NCBI RefSeq assembly: GCF_007858275.1
Contig: NZ_VFEV01000027.1
Location: 1 to 64,000, forward strand
Reading direction: 5' to 3'
DNA length: 64,000 nucleotides
From: Pseudomonas proteolytica
GTDB taxonomy: Bacteria > Pseudomonadota > Gammaproteobacteria > Pseudomonadales > Pseudomonadaceae
A program made the translations under genes and the position numbers. Under the pieces are notes generated by a model. That model was not told the DNA's origin. It saw nothing but the letters and a program-made list of their open reading frames with translations, and searched no databases. This document shows positions 43,959-53,415 of the stretch, piece by piece (position 1 is the stretch's first letter; each line of letters begins with the position of its first letter).

Positions 43959-45843
43959 GGGCCGTAGCCTCCGCGCTTGAAGGGTTGGCAAACTCAGGCC
44001 TGAGCTTGCCGTCCTGGTCCAGCAACCAGGCGTCCATGATCTGGCGCACCACCGGGGCGGCCACACCGGAACCGGACTCGCCGTTCTCAACCATCACCGC
44101 CACGGTAATCTTCGGGTTGTCGGCCGGGGCAAAACCGACGAACAAGGCGTGGTCGCGATGGCGTTCCTGGACCTTGGAGCGGTCGTACTTCTCGCCCTGC
44201 TTGATTGCCACCACCTGGGCGGTACCGCTCTTGCCGGCAATCCGGTACTGCGCGCCAGCGGCGGCCTTGCGCGCCGTGCCCCGGGCACCGTGCATGACTT
44301 GCTGCATACCGTGGTTGACCTTGGTCCAGTCGGACGGGTCGCGCAGGATGATGTCCGCAATCGGGTTTTCATCCACCGGCTTTTCACCCTCGATGGTCTT
44401 GGCCAGGTGCGGGCGAATCCACTTGCCCTTGCTGGCCACCAGCGCCGTGGCCTGGGCCAGTTGCAAAGGGGTGGCCTGCATGTAGCCCTGGCCGATCCCC
44501 AGGATCAGGGTCTCGCCCGGGAACCAGGCCTGGCGCCGGGTGGCGCGCTTCCACTCCCGGGAAGGCATCAGGCCCGGGGATTCTTCAAACATGTCCAGGG
44601 ATACTTTCTGACCCAGGCCGAACTTGCCCATGTAGGTCGACAAACGATCAATCCCCAGCTTATGGGCCAGGTCATAGAAGTAGGTGTCGTTGGAACGCAT
44701 GATCGCCGTGTCCAGGTCCACATAGCCGTCGCCGGTACGGTTCCAGTTACGGTACTTGTGATCGTAGTTGGGCAACATGTAATAGCCCGGATCGTAGACC
44801 CGGCTGGAAGCGGTGACCACACCCGCGTCCAGGCCGGCAATCGCTACCGCCGGCTTGATGGTCGAGCCCGGAGGATACAGACCGCGCAGCACCCGGTTGA
44901 ACAGCGGCCGGTCAATGGAGTCGCGCAACTCGGCATAGGCCTTGAAGCTGATCCCGGTCACGAACAGGTTGGGGTCGAAACTCGGCTGGCTGACCATCGC
45001 CAGCACCTCGCCCGTGTTCGGATCCAGCGCCACCACCGCGCCACGACGCCCGCCGAGGGCCATTTCTGCGGCCTCCTGCAGCTTGATATCCAGGCTCAGG
45101 ACAATGTCCTTGCCGGGAATCGGGTCGGTCCGCTTGAGCACCCGCAGCACGCGGCCGCGGGCGTTGGTCTCGACTTCCTCGTAACCCACCTGGCCGTGCA
45201 ACTGCGGCTCGTAGAAACGCTCGATACCGGTTTTGCCGATATGGTGCGTACCGCTGTAATTGACCGGGTCGAGGGTTTTCAGCTCTTTCTCGTTGATCCG
45301 CCCCATGTAACCAACCGAGTGGGCAAAGTGCGCCCCTTGCGGGTAGTGGCGCACCAACTGCGCCACCACTTCCACACCCGGTAGGCGGAACTGGTTCACC
45401 GCAATCCTGGCGATCTGTTCTTCGGTCAGCTCAAACAGGATCGGCACCGGTTCGAACGGGCGCCGCCCCTGTTTCATGCGTTTTTCGAAGATCACACGGT
45501 CTTCCGGGGTCAGTTGCAGCACCTCGACGATCACATCGAGGACCTGCGGCCAATCACCGGAGCGTTCGCGGGTCATGCTCAGGCTGAAACTGGGCCGGTT
45601 ATCGGCGATCACCACACCATTGCGGTCGAAAATCAGGCCACGGGTCGGCGGAATCGGTTGCACATGCACCCGGTTGTTTTCCGACAACGTGGAGTGATAC
45701 TCGTACTGAATCACCTGCAGGTAATACAGACGGGCGATCAACACGCACATCAACGCCACCACCGCGATAGCGCCAAAGATCACCCGCGCGCGTACAAGGC
45801 GTGCGTCTTTCTCGTGGTCCTTGATGCGGATCGGCTGGGTCAT
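43948..45843 (-). CDS. mrdA: Penicillin-binding protein 2
   Basis: 631 residues. One N-terminal membrane helix (about 22-43), a PBP dimer domain (about 60-235) and a transpeptidase domain (about 265-605). Active-site motifs are PGSTIKPA (S-x-x-K), MRSND (S-x-N) and AGKSGTAQ (K-S-G). It cross-links peptidoglycan of the side wall as partner of RodA. Part of the run rlmH-mrdA-rodA-mltB-rlpA. Confidence 0.97.
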   Translation of the reverse strand: MTQPIRIKDHEKDARLVRARVIFGAIAVVALMCVLIARLYYLQVIQYEYHSTLSENNRVHVQPIPPTRGLIFDRNGVVIADNRPSFSLSMTRERSGDWPQVLDVIVEVLQLTPEDRVIFEKRMKQGRRPFEPVPILFELTEEQIARIAVNQFRLPGVEVVAQLVRHYPQGAHFAHSVGYMGRINEKELKTLDPVNYSGTHHIGKTGIERFYEPQLHGQVGYEEVETNARGRVLRVLKRTDPIPGKDIVLSLDIKLQEAAEMALGGRRGAVVALDPNTGEVLAMVSQPSFDPNLFVTGISFKAYAELRDSIDRPLFNRVLRGLYPPGSTIKPAVAIAGLDAGVVTASSRVYDPGYYMLPNYDHKYRNWNRTGDGYVDLDTAIMRSNDTYFYDLAHKLGIDRLSTYMGKFGLGQKVSLDMFEESPGLMPSREWKRATRRQAWFPGETLILGIGQGYMQATPLQLAQATALVASKGKWIRPHLAKTIEGEKPVDENPIADIILRDPSDWTKVNHGMQQVMHGARGTARKAAAGAQYRIAGKSGTAQVVAIKQGEKYDRSKVQERHRDHALFVGFAPADNPKITVAVMVENGESGSGVAAPVVRQIMDAWLLDQDGKLRPEFANPSSAEATAREE

Positions 45844-45858
45844 CAGGCAGGGCGCAGA

Positions 45859-46326
45859 CTATTTGTGGTAAGGGTGCCCGGACAGAACTGTCCAGGCGCG
45901 ATACAGCTGTTCACCGATCAGGATCCGCACCAGCGGATGGGGCAACGTCAGGGGCGACAGCGACCAGCGCTGATCGGCCCGCGCGCAGACTTCCGGCGCC
46001 AGCCCCTCGGGGCCGCCGACCATGAAGTTGACCGTACGCGAATCCAGGCGCCAACGATCCAGCTCCACCGCCAACTGCTCGGTGCTCCAGGGCTTGCCGT
46101 GCACCTCAAGGGTGACGATGCGCTCGTTGGCACCGACCTTGGCCAGCATCGCCTCGCCTTCCTGACGGATAAAGCGCGCCACGTCGGCGTTCTTGCCCCG
46201 GGTGTTGAGCGGTATTTCCACCAATTCCAGCGCAAGCTCGGATGGCAGACGCTTGGCATACTCATGCCAGCCTTCTTCCACCCACTTGGGCATGCGTGAA
46301 CCGACAGCAATCAGACGCAGGCGCAC
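45859..46326 (-). CDS. rlmH: 23S rRNA (pseudouridine1915-N3)-methyltransferase
   Basis: 155 residues, the exact usual size. SPOUT-class enzyme with a C-terminal trefoil knot: FMVGGPEGLAPEVCARAD and LSPLTLPHPLVRILIGEQLYRAW, ending SGHPYHK. It methylates pseudouridine 1915 in helix 69 on whole 70S ribosomes. Lies between rsfS (9 bases) and mrdA (15 bases). Confidence 0.97.
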   Translation of the reverse strand: MRLRLIAVGSRMPKWVEEGWHEYAKRLPSELALELVEIPLNTRGKNADVARFIRQEGEAMLAKVGANERIVTLEVHGKPWSTEQLAVELDRWRLDSRTVNFMVGGPEGLAPEVCARADQRWSLSPLTLPHPLVRILIGEQLYRAWTVLSGHPYHK

Positions 46327-46335
46327 AGCCGTTCC

Positions 46336-46830
46336 TTATTCCTGGTCTTTGTTGAGCTTGTCGAAGTGCGCGTGACCGACTTCCGGGCTGTGGTGCTTGC
46401 CATCGGCGGCACGGCTCTGCTCGGCGCCTTTCCACAGACGCTCCAGGTCGTAGAACTGACGAGCGTTGCTGGTCATCATGTGTACGATCACGGTGTCCAG
46501 GTCAGCCAGCACCCAGTCGCTGTCGCCCTTGCCTTCTTCACCCAATGGCTTGACGCCCTGGGCTTTGACGGCTTCGCGAACCTTGTCCAGCATCGCGCCG
46601 ATCTGGCGGTTGGAGGTACCGGTGGCGATGATCATGAAGTCGGTGATGCTTTGCTTGTCACGCACGTCCAGGACCTGAATGTCCTGGGCCTTCACGTCTT
46701 CCAGGGCCGCGACGGCCAGCGCTACCAGCGCTTCACCCTCAGGAGCCGGGACCAACAGGGCTTCCACCGGCAACGGTGCGCTCTTGAACGTGCCTTTGCG
46801 CTTAACTTTGCTTACGTCTTTGTTCGTCAT
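46336..46830 (-). CDS. rsfS: Ribosomal silencing factor RsfS
   Basis: 164 residues, longer than the 105 of E. coli because of an N-terminal extension of about 35 residues (Lys-rich then Pro/Glu-rich) and a charged C-terminal tail. The core (about 38-145) has DIQVLDVRDKQSITDFMIIATGTSNRQ and DWVLADLDTVIVHMMTSNARQFYDLERLW. RsfS binds uL14 and blocks subunit joining under starvation. It lies between nadD and rlmH in the standard order. Confidence 0.94.
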   Translation of the reverse strand: MTNKDVSKVKRKGTFKSAPLPVEALLVPAPEGEALVALAVAALEDVKAQDIQVLDVRDKQSITDFMIIATGTSNRQIGAMLDKVREAVKAQGVKPLGEEGKGDSDWVLADLDTVIVHMMTSNARQFYDLERLWKGAEQSRAADGKHHSPEVGHAHFDKLNKDQE

Positions 46831-46900
46831 ATAAAACTCGTTTTGCTCAATAGTTCGGGCGCTTCAATACACGATTATTCGTGCCTTCAAGCGCGCCTTT

Positions 46901-47545
46901 TCAGTTCGACGCACGGTAAAGCCCGTGCGCATCGATGTAGGCCAGGACCGCGTCAGGCACCAGGAAACGTACCGACTTACCGCTGGCCAGCAGTTGACGG
47001 ATCTGGGTGGCGGACACCGCAAGCGGGGTCTGCCAGACGAATGCAATATTCCCGCTCGGCCCGGTCAGGGCCTGTGGGTCACTTACCGACCGCGCTGCCA
47101 GCAGGTTGCGCAAGGCATCCGGCGGTTCGCTGTCGGCATCCGGGCGTTGCAAAACCAGGATGTGGCAATGCTGGAGCAACTCTTCCCAGCGATGCCAAGT
47201 GGGCAGTCCGCAAAATGCGTCCCAGCCCAAAAGCAGAAACAACTGGTCATCGGCGGCCAACTCGGCCCGCGTCTGTTCCAGGGTGTCGATAGTGTAGGAC
47301 GGTTTATCGCGCTTGAGTTCGCGGTCGTCCACCACCAACGGGGCAATGCCGGCCACCGCACACTGCACCATCGCCAGGCGCTCCTGCGCGCTGACTTGCG
47401 GCGTGTCCCGGTGCGGCGGCCTGGCGTTGGGGATCAGCCGCAGCTCTTGCAGCCCGAGGGTATCCGCCACTTCCAGGGCGCTGCGCAAATGGCCGATGTG
47501 CACGGGGTCGAAGGTACCGCCGAACAGCCCGATGCGTTTACCCAT
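46901..47545 (-). CDS. nadD: Nicotinate-nucleotide adenylyltransferase
   Basis: 214 residues from ATG 47545, overlapping the proA stop (TGATG). Motifs are GLFGGTFDPVHIGHLR with the HxGH active site, LIPNARPPHR, LLLGWDAFCGLPTWHRW, and SATQIRQLLASGKSVRFLVP. It makes deamido-NAD in NAD synthesis. Overlap with proA indicates coupled translation. Confidence 0.96.
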   Translation of the reverse strand: MGKRIGLFGGTFDPVHIGHLRSALEVADTLGLQELRLIPNARPPHRDTPQVSAQERLAMVQCAVAGIAPLVVDDRELKRDKPSYTIDTLEQTRAELAADDQLFLLLGWDAFCGLPTWHRWEELLQHCHILVLQRPDADSEPPDALRNLLAARSVSDPQALTGPSGNIAFVWQTPLAVSATQIRQLLASGKSVRFLVPDAVLAYIDAHGLYRASN

Positions 47546-48810
47546 CAAGTGCGCACATGACCGTCACCAAACACCACGTACTTCTCGCTGGTCAGGCCTT
47601 CCAGGCCAACCGGCCCACGGGCATGCAGCTTATCGGTGGAAATCCCGATCTCCGCCCCCAGGCCATACTCGAAGCCATCGGCAAAGCGTGTCGAGGCGTT
47701 GATCATCACCGAAGCGGAATCCACTTCGTTAAGGAAACGCCGGGCATCGCTGAAATGCTCGGAAACAATGGCGTCAGTATGCTTGGAGCCGTAGGTGTTG
47801 ATGTGCTCGATGGCCTGGTCCAGATCGTCGACGATCCGAATCGACAGGATCGGCGCGGTGTATTCGGTGTACCAATCCTGCTCGGTCGCCTCGATCACAT
47901 CGCTGCCCAACAGCGCCCGGGTACGCTCGCAACCCCGCAGTTCCACGCCCTTGTCACGGTAGATCGCAGCCAGCGGCGGCAACACGCGCTCGGCAATACC
48001 GGCGTGGACCAACAGGGTTTCCATGGTGTTGCACGGCGCATAGCGATGGGTCTTGGCGTTATCGGCAATGCGGATCGCCTTGTCGAGATCGGCCGCCACA
48101 TCGATAAAGACGTGGCAGACGCCATCCAGGTGCTTGATCACTGGCACCTTGGCATCACGGCTGACGCGCTCGATCAGGCTCTTGCCACCGCGCGGCACGA
48201 TCACGTCGACAAACTCAGGCATGGTGATCAACGCGCCCACGGCCGCGCGGTCGGTGGTTTCCACCACTTGCACCACTTCGGCCGGCAACTCTGCCACGGC
48301 CAGGCCCTGCTGGATGCAGGCGGCGATCGCGCGGTTGGAGTTGATGGCCTCTGAGCCGCCACGCAGGATGGTGGCGTTACCGGACTTCAGGCACAGACTA
48401 GCGGCGTCGATGGTCACGTTCGGGCGCGACTCATAGATGATGCCGATCACGCCCAGGGGCACGCGCATCTTGCCAACCTGGATGCCTGACGGCAGGTAGC
48501 GCATGTCGCGGATTTCGCCGATGGGGTCAGGCAGCTTGGCCACCTGGCGCAGCCCTTCGATCATGTCGTCGATACGTGCCGGCGTCAGCGCCAGGCGATC
48601 CAGCAATGCCGGTTCCAGACCATTGGCCCGGCCGTTGGCCAGGTCCAACTCGTTGGCGGCGGTCAACTCGGAGCGCGAGGCATCCAGAGCATCGGCGGCA
48701 GCCAGCAGGGCACGGTTCTTCTGCGCGGTGCTCGCACGGGCGATCAACCGCGAGGCCTGACGGGCAGCGCGACCCAGGCGGGTCATGTAGTCAAGAACGG
48801 ACTCAGTCAT
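47545..48810 (-). CDS. proA: Gamma-glutamyl phosphate reductase
   Basis: 421 residues from ATG 48810 (M-T-E-S-V-L-D-Y); an in-frame TTG 21 bases upstream is unlikely. Second enzyme of proline synthesis, an aldehyde-dehydrogenase-fold reductase. GVIGIIYESRPNVTIDAA, ILRGGSEAINSNRA, VPRGGKSLIERV and the active-site Cys in YAPCNTMETLLVH are visible. First gene of the long minus-strand cluster; divergent from mpg. Confidence 0.96.
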   Translation of the reverse strand: MTESVLDYMTRLGRAARQASRLIARASTAQKNRALLAAADALDASRSELTAANELDLANGRANGLEPALLDRLALTPARIDDMIEGLRQVAKLPDPIGEIRDMRYLPSGIQVGKMRVPLGVIGIIYESRPNVTIDAASLCLKSGNATILRGGSEAINSNRAIAACIQQGLAVAELPAEVVQVVETTDRAAVGALITMPEFVDVIVPRGGKSLIERVSRDAKVPVIKHLDGVCHVFIDVAADLDKAIRIADNAKTHRYAPCNTMETLLVHAGIAERVLPPLAAIYRDKGVELRGCERTRALLGSDVIEATEQDWYTEYTAPILSIRIVDDLDQAIEHINTYGSKHTDAIVSEHFSDARRFLNEVDSASVMINASTRFADGFEYGLGAEIGISTDKLHARGPVGLEGLTSEKYVVFGDGHVRT

Positions 48811-48987
48811 GGTCTGGTGGGGTCTTGGCAAAGAGGAAAGCGGCAGATTATAGCTGTCGCGCCGTCCTACGGACAGCGGTGAGGGGCGGATGGTCGAAAT
48901 GAACTGTAAAAACTCGACGTTCAGCGGTGATTAAGCCTGGAGTTGATATCATCCTGTCACATTTGGCCTGCGCAACCGCCCTTCGTT

Positions 48988-49671
48988 ATGTCCAGTTCAC
49001 CCCCCAAGTACCCCGCTAAGCCCCTGCCTGATGGGTTTTTCGACCGCGACGCACAAACGCTCGCGAAAGATTTGCTGGGCAAAGTCATCCGTCACCGTGT
49101 CGGCGATGTGTGGCTGTCGGCGCGAATTATTGAAACCGAAGCCTATTACCTGGCCGAAAAAGGCAGCCATGCGTCCCTCGGCTACACAGAAAAGCGTAAG
49201 GCTTTGTTTCTGGATGGCGGCCACATCTATATGTACTACGCCCGTGGTGGCGACTCCCTGAACTTCAGCGCCCAGGGGCCGGGCAATGCCGTGCTGATCA
49301 AGTCGGCCTACCCGTGGGTGGATGAGGTTTCAGGGCCTGCAAGCCTGGCACAGATGCTGTTGAACAATCCCGACGCCAGCGGCCGCCAGCGCCCGGCCCA
49401 CAAGCTCTGCGCCGGGCAGACGTTGCTGTGCAAGGCCCTGGGTTTGAAAGTGCCGATGTGGGACGCCAAGCGCTTCGACCAGGCGCTGCTCTACGTGGAG
49501 GATGTGGGCCTGGCGCCCACGCAAATTATCCAGACCACCCGCCTGGGCATTCCCGGCGGGCGCGATGAACACCTGATGTATCGCTTCGTCGATGCTGACT
49601 TCGCACCCTATTGCACGCGGAACCCGTTGCGACGCGGCCAGGTCGAAGGCCGCGATTACGTTTTGATTTGA
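48988..49671 (+). CDS. mpg: 3-methyladenine DNA glycosylase (AAG/MPG type)
   Basis: 227 residues from ATG 48988. Alkyladenine glycosylase fold: FFDRDAQTLAKDLLGKVI at the start, then IIETEAYYLAEKGSHAS, which holds the catalytic Glu, followed by YMYYARGGDSLNFSAQGPGNAVLIKSAYP. It removes alkylated purines from DNA as a first step in base excision repair. Single gene; ends at an REP unit. Confidence 0.93.
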   Translation: MSSSPPKYPAKPLPDGFFDRDAQTLAKDLLGKVIRHRVGDVWLSARIIETEAYYLAEKGSHASLGYTEKRKALFLDGGHIYMYYARGGDSLNFSAQGPGNAVLIKSAYPWVDEVSGPASLAQMLLNNPDASGRQRPAHKLCAGQTLLCKALGLKVPMWDAKRFDQALLYVEDVGLAPTQIIQTTRLGIPGGRDEHLMYRFVDADFAPYCTRNPLRRGQVEGRDYVLI

Positions 49672-49726
49672 ATATCTGAAACAACCGTTTCTGCTGGAAA
49701 TGGCATCTGCAACACAGCCGATGCCC

Positions 49727-49754
49727 TGTAGGAGCTGGCTTGCCAGCCCCTACA
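49727..49754. repeat. Single REP-like hairpin
   Basis: TGTAGGAGCTGGC and GCCAGCCCCTACA (49727-49739, 49742-49754) pair with one mismatch around TT. A third REP sequence class (TGTAGGAGC). Between mpg and the DedA-PAP2 gene. Confidence 0.75.
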
Positions 49755-49814
49755 AGGGTCGCCGGTGTTTTGAGAAGCGCATTCCAGGCAGCGGTTCATT
49801 GATGGAGTGATTGT

Positions 49815-51131
49815 ATGGGCCCATGGCTCGATGGCATTACCGGCTGGCTGACCCTCAATCCGCAATGGCTGGCGGCAGCGGTGTTTATCGTCGCCTTTGT
49901 GGAATGCCTGGCCATCGCCGGGATTATCGTGCCGGGTACGGTGCTGCTGTTCGCCATTGCCGCACTGGCCGGCAGCGGCGCGCTGTCCCTGGGCGAGACC
50001 TTGCTGCTGGGCTTGCTCGGCGGGCTGCTGGGCGATGGGATTTCCTACTACCTGGGTCGGCATTTCCACCAGAACATCCGGCGCCTGCCCGGCCTGCGTC
50101 ATCATCCCGAATGGATGGACGGGGCCGAGGCCTACTTTCAGAAGTACGGCATCGTCAGCCTGCTGGTAGGGCGCTTCATTGGCCCACTGCGCCCCATGCT
50201 GCCCATGGTCGCAGGGATGTGCGACATGCCATTCCCGCGCTTTGCTGCCGTCAGCGTGCTGGCCGCCGCCGGCTGGTCGGTCGCCTACCTGTTGCCTGGC
50301 TGGGCCGCAGGTGCAGCGTTCCGCCTGCCGCTGCCCGAAGGGTTCTGGCCTGAGGCTGGGGTGGTTGCCGCCTGCCTGGCCGTGTTGTTCGGTATCGCCC
50401 TCAACAGCACCCTACGCGGCCACCGCCGCGCCACTCTGTGGGTGGGCTGCGCCAGCCTGGCCTTGTTGATTGCGATGTTTATCGGTTATCCGTACCTGAA
50501 CCACTTTGACCAGGGATTGATGGCCCTGGTCCAGGAGCATCGCAGCCCGACCATGGACCGGGTCATGGTGATGATCACGCAGTTGGGCGAGTTCAAGAAG
50601 ATGTTCGTCGCCAGCGCCGTGCTGACCGGCCTGCTGTTCCTGGCACGGCAATGGCGCCAGGGGATCTTTGTCGGCGCCACACTGCTGGGCGCCGCGCTGA
50701 TCAATACCGGGAGCAAGCTGTTCTTTGCCCGTGGCCGACCAGAAATCCTCGTCGACCCGCTGACCAGCTTCAGCATGCCCAGCGGTCACGCCTCGGGCTC
50801 GTTTGCGTTCTTCCTCGCGCTGGCGGTGCTGGCCGGTCGCGGCCAACCGATTCGCATGCGTCTGGCCTGGCTGCTGCTGGGGGCGATCCCGGCCGCCGCC
50901 ATTGCACTGTCACGGGTGTATCTGGGGGCGCACTGGCCGAGCGATATCCTGGCTGGCACCTTGCTGGCAATGACGGTTTGCGCCTTCAGCCTAACGCTGA
51001 GCCAGCGCCAGAGCTCGCTACCGCCCATGGCGCCAAAGGTCTGGTGGCTGATCGTGCCGGGATGCGTGGCGGTTCTGGGGTTCTTTGCCCTGACCGGGAC
51101 CTCCCACGCTTTGCTGCGCTACGCCTACTGA
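49815..51131 (+). CDS. DedA-PAP2 fusion membrane protein
   Basis: 438 residues, two domains joined. The N-terminal DedA (SNARE-associated) domain (about 1-180) shows FVECLAIAGIIVPGTVLL, GDGISYYLGRHFHQNIRR and VGRFIGPLRPMLPMVAG. The PAP2 phosphatase domain (about 225-410) has KLFFARGRP, PSGHASGSFAF and SRVYLGAHWPSDI, all three catalytic motifs complete. DedA proteins help flip or transport lipid carriers, and PAP2 enzymes remove phosphate from lipids such as undecaprenyl diphosphate, so a combined lipid-recycling role is plausible. GGAGTGA precedes the start. Confidence 0.9.
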   Translation: MGPWLDGITGWLTLNPQWLAAAVFIVAFVECLAIAGIIVPGTVLLFAIAALAGSGALSLGETLLLGLLGGLLGDGISYYLGRHFHQNIRRLPGLRHHPEWMDGAEAYFQKYGIVSLLVGRFIGPLRPMLPMVAGMCDMPFPRFAAVSVLAAAGWSVAYLLPGWAAGAAFRLPLPEGFWPEAGVVAACLAVLFGIALNSTLRGHRRATLWVGCASLALLIAMFIGYPYLNHFDQGLMALVQEHRSPTMDRVMVMITQLGEFKKMFVASAVLTGLLFLARQWRQGIFVGATLLGAALINTGSKLFFARGRPEILVDPLTSFSMPSGHASGSFAFFLALAVLAGRGQPIRMRLAWLLLGAIPAAAIALSRVYLGAHWPSDILAGTLLAMTVCAFSLTLSQRQSSLPPMAPKVWWLIVPGCVAVLGFFALTGTSHALLRYAY

Positions 51132-51132
51132 T

Positions 51133-51345
51133 CTAGGCCGGACCAACCCAGTCCACGGGAGTGCTACGCCGCTCAGCACAGCGCTCCCGGCGTTCGAACA
51201 ACATCTCATCGGCGATTTCGGCAGCCCGCTCGGCAATGTACTCCGGGCCACGATCGCCAGCCTGCTGAATCAATTGCGCGGTCACACTGACAAAAAAAGC
51301 ATCCCAGATCGGCTGCTCCGATGGCGGCAATCGAATCATGTTCAT
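51133..51345 (-). CDS. Small conserved hypothetical protein
   Basis: 70 residues. Mostly helical and charged (DAFFVSVTAQLIQQAGDRG, then AERAAEIADEMLFERRERC). AGGGA lies just ahead of two possible starts, ATG 51345 and ATG 51339, and suits the second better. Stop is next to the DedA-PAP2 stop (convergent). I do not recognise a family. Confidence 0.65.
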   Translation of the reverse strand: MNMIRLPPSEQPIWDAFFVSVTAQLIQQAGDRGPEYIAERAAEIADEMLFERRERCAERRSTPVDWVGPA

Positions 51346-51446
51346 TCCCTGATAGTAGTGGCTGAAGCTCCACTATTTCAGGCGATGGGCACCCGGCATC
51401 GAAGAAAAATCCGAACCTTGCGCGGATGAATCCGAGACAATCCGGC

Positions 51447-52037
51447 TCAGGGAAACAGTTCACCCTGCAACTCATCCAGCAACAATTGGATCGCATCCAG
51501 ACGCTGCTGGGGGTCGTCGAGTTGCAGCAACTTGATCTTGTCTGCATCGGTGAACGGCAACAAGTAGGCCAGGCGGTTGCCCAACACCTGCTGCCCCTGC
51601 GCATCGGCGCCCATGTCCAACGAGGCGACCATCGGGTGCTCCGCCAGGGCCTCAAGCAGCGCCAACAAATCAGCATCCTCCTCGTCCAACGGGCGCTCGG
51701 GGAGGTCTTCCAGCCACTCGACATCCGCTACCAACAGTTGATCGCGCTGCACATCCGCCTCGCGTACCCGAAACCTGCGCCCACCCTCGACCCGAATCCC
51801 CAGCAAGCCATTGTCCTGCTGCTTGAAATCACGAATCAGCGCTTCGCAACCAATCACTGCATAGCCGTCGGGCGCCAGGCCGACTTCCTGGTCATCAAGG
51901 ATGCAGACCACGCCGAAGCCTTCGCCCTTTTTCATGCAGCGGCCGATCATGTCCAGGTAGCGCGCCTCGAACAGTTGCAGGTCGAGGGTGCAGCCTGGAA
52001 ACAGCACCGTATTGAGAGGGAACAGCGCCAGACTCAT
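51447..52037 (-). CDS. Lon N-terminal (LON substrate-binding) domain protein
   Basis: 196 residues. The LON_substr_bdg domain alone, without the AAA+ and protease parts: LALFPLNTVLFPGCTLDLQLFEARYLDMIG at the N-terminus (quoted in pieces by motif: PLNTVLFPG, FEARYLDM), then GFGVVCILDDQEVG and RRFRVREADV. Such stand-alone proteins may bind unfolded substrates; function unproven. lrgB begins upstream on the same strand with 21 bases between, so it may be the third gene of an lrgA-lrgB unit. Confidence 0.9.
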   Translation of the reverse strand: MSLALFPLNTVLFPGCTLDLQLFEARYLDMIGRCMKKGEGFGVVCILDDQEVGLAPDGYAVIGCEALIRDFKQQDNGLLGIRVEGGRRFRVREADVQRDQLLVADVEWLEDLPERPLDEEDADLLALLEALAEHPMVASLDMGADAQGQQVLGNRLAYLLPFTDADKIKLLQLDDPQQRLDAIQLLLDELQGELFP

Positions 52038-52058
52038 AAAGCGTTCCTTAAACCCGAT

Positions 52059-52775
52059 TTAAATCACCAAAGACACGGCCAGTGGCAGGAACACTGCCGT
52101 GGCCACGCCCATCAAACTCATCGCCAGAGCGGCAAAGGCCCCGCACTCTTCGCTTTCCTGCAAGGCCACCGAGGTGCCGACCGCGTGGGCAGTCATGCCC
52201 AGGGCCATGCCCCGTGCCTCAGGGCTGTGCACCCCCAGGCGAGACAGGAAAGCCGGCCCGATCATCGCACCGATCACCCCGGTGATCAGCACGAACACCG
52301 CCGCCAACGCCGCGACGCCGCCGATCTGCTCGGCCACCAGCATGGCGATGGGCGAGGTCACGGACTTGGGCGCCATGGTCATCAGCACCATATGTTCGGC
52401 ACCAAACCACCAGCCGAGCCACACACACAGGCCGGTGGCAAACACCCCGCCCACCATCAGCGTAGTAAAAATCGGCCAGAACAACTGGCGGATCCGCCGC
52501 AGGTTTAAATACAGCGGCACCGCCAGCGCCACGGTGGCCGGGCCCAGCAGGATGCTCATGATCTCGGTGCTTTTGCGATACTCGACATAGGTCAACCCGC
52601 ACCCCAGCAGCACGCCGATCACCAGCAACATCGAGACCAGTACCGGCTGCAGGAAGATCCAGCGGGTTTTCTCGAACCCCGCCAGTACCAGTTGATAGGC
52701 GCCCAACGTGATGCCGATACCAAACAAGGGATGGTGGATCACCGCCGCCCACGCGCCCTGCCAATCGAAGGTCAT
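52059..52775 (-). CDS. lrgB: LrgB/CidB-family membrane protein
   Basis: 238 residues with about seven membrane helices. Family signatures are KSVTSPIAMLVAEQIGG and LGVHSPEARGMALGMTAHAVGT. LrgAB/CidAB proteins affect murein hydrolase export and, in some bacteria, pyruvate or organic-acid transport. It overlaps lrgA by 4 bases (ATGA), so the pair is translated together. Confidence 0.93.
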   Translation of the reverse strand: MTFDWQGAWAAVIHHPLFGIGITLGAYQLVLAGFEKTRWIFLQPVLVSMLLVIGVLLGCGLTYVEYRKSTEIMSILLGPATVALAVPLYLNLRRIRQLFWPIFTTLMVGGVFATGLCVWLGWWFGAEHMVLMTMAPKSVTSPIAMLVAEQIGGVAALAAVFVLITGVIGAMIGPAFLSRLGVHSPEARGMALGMTAHAVGTSVALQESEECGAFAALAMSLMGVATAVFLPLAVSLVI

Positions 52776-53134
52776 TGCCTCTCCTCCCGCCGCGCCTGGC
52801 GCTTGACCAGTTTTTGCATCATCACACCAACAACGCCCATGGCGATTACCAGCGACAGGACCAACGCCCCGACGATGGCCCAGAAATCGGCGGCAATGTC
52901 CTTGGCATATACCATCACCCCCACCGCCGGCGGCACCAGCAGCAGTGGCAGGTAACGCAGCAGGCTGCTGGCCGCCAGGCTCAGCGGTTCACCGACCTCG
53001 CCGCGCCACACCAGATACGCCAGCAGCAACAGCAAGCCAACAATCGGCCCCGGCAAGATCGGCAGGAACAAGTGATTGATCGCCGTGCCCAGCAATTGAA
53101 ACAACACCAGCCAAGTCAGACCGCGTAACAGCAT
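52772..53134 (-). CDS. lrgA: LrgA/CidA-family holin-like protein
   Basis: 120 residues and four predicted membrane helices (about 3-25, 30-45, 60-80, 87-108). LPGPIVGLLLLLAYL and LPLLLVPPAVGVMVY are the family hallmarks. A basic C-terminal tail (VKRQARREERQ) is cytoplasmic. Forms a pair with lrgB; about 280 bases with a REP pair separate it from the divergent MaoC gene. Confidence 0.92.
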   Translation of the reverse strand: MLLRGLTWLVLFQLLGTAINHLFLPILPGPIVGLLLLLAYLVWRGEVGEPLSLAASSLLRYLPLLLVPPAVGVMVYAKDIAADFWAIVGALVLSLVIAMGVVGVMMQKLVKRQARREERQ

Positions 53135-53281
53135 GGGTTTTCTCCCCCCAAAAGCCCGTGGGCATTATAAGCACGCCGCTCCTATGAACAGGCATTCGCC
53201 AAAAGCATGGTGGGTTGACCGGGCCATTTGCCCATGATGATCTACATTGGTTCTCGGGAATCCACCTAAAACAATAACCCC

Positions 53282-53386
53282 CTATAGGAACGAGCTTGCT
53301 CGCGAAAGCCGTCGACGATAACGGGTGCACCCAGGCAGTACGCGGTGACATTGGGTTTTTCGCGAGCAAGCTCGCTCCTACAAGGG
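53282..53386. repeat. REP pair between lrgA and the MaoC gene
   Basis: Outer arms CTATAGGAACGAGCTTGCTC (53282 onward) and GCGAGCAAGCTCGCTCCTAC (near 53361-53380) are inverse with few mismatches around a 50-base centre. It lies in a divergent promoter region, which is less common for REP pairs than convergent gaps. Confidence 0.85.
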
Positions 53387-53415
53387 AATAGATTGATGAA
53401 CCAAGGAGAGTCGCA

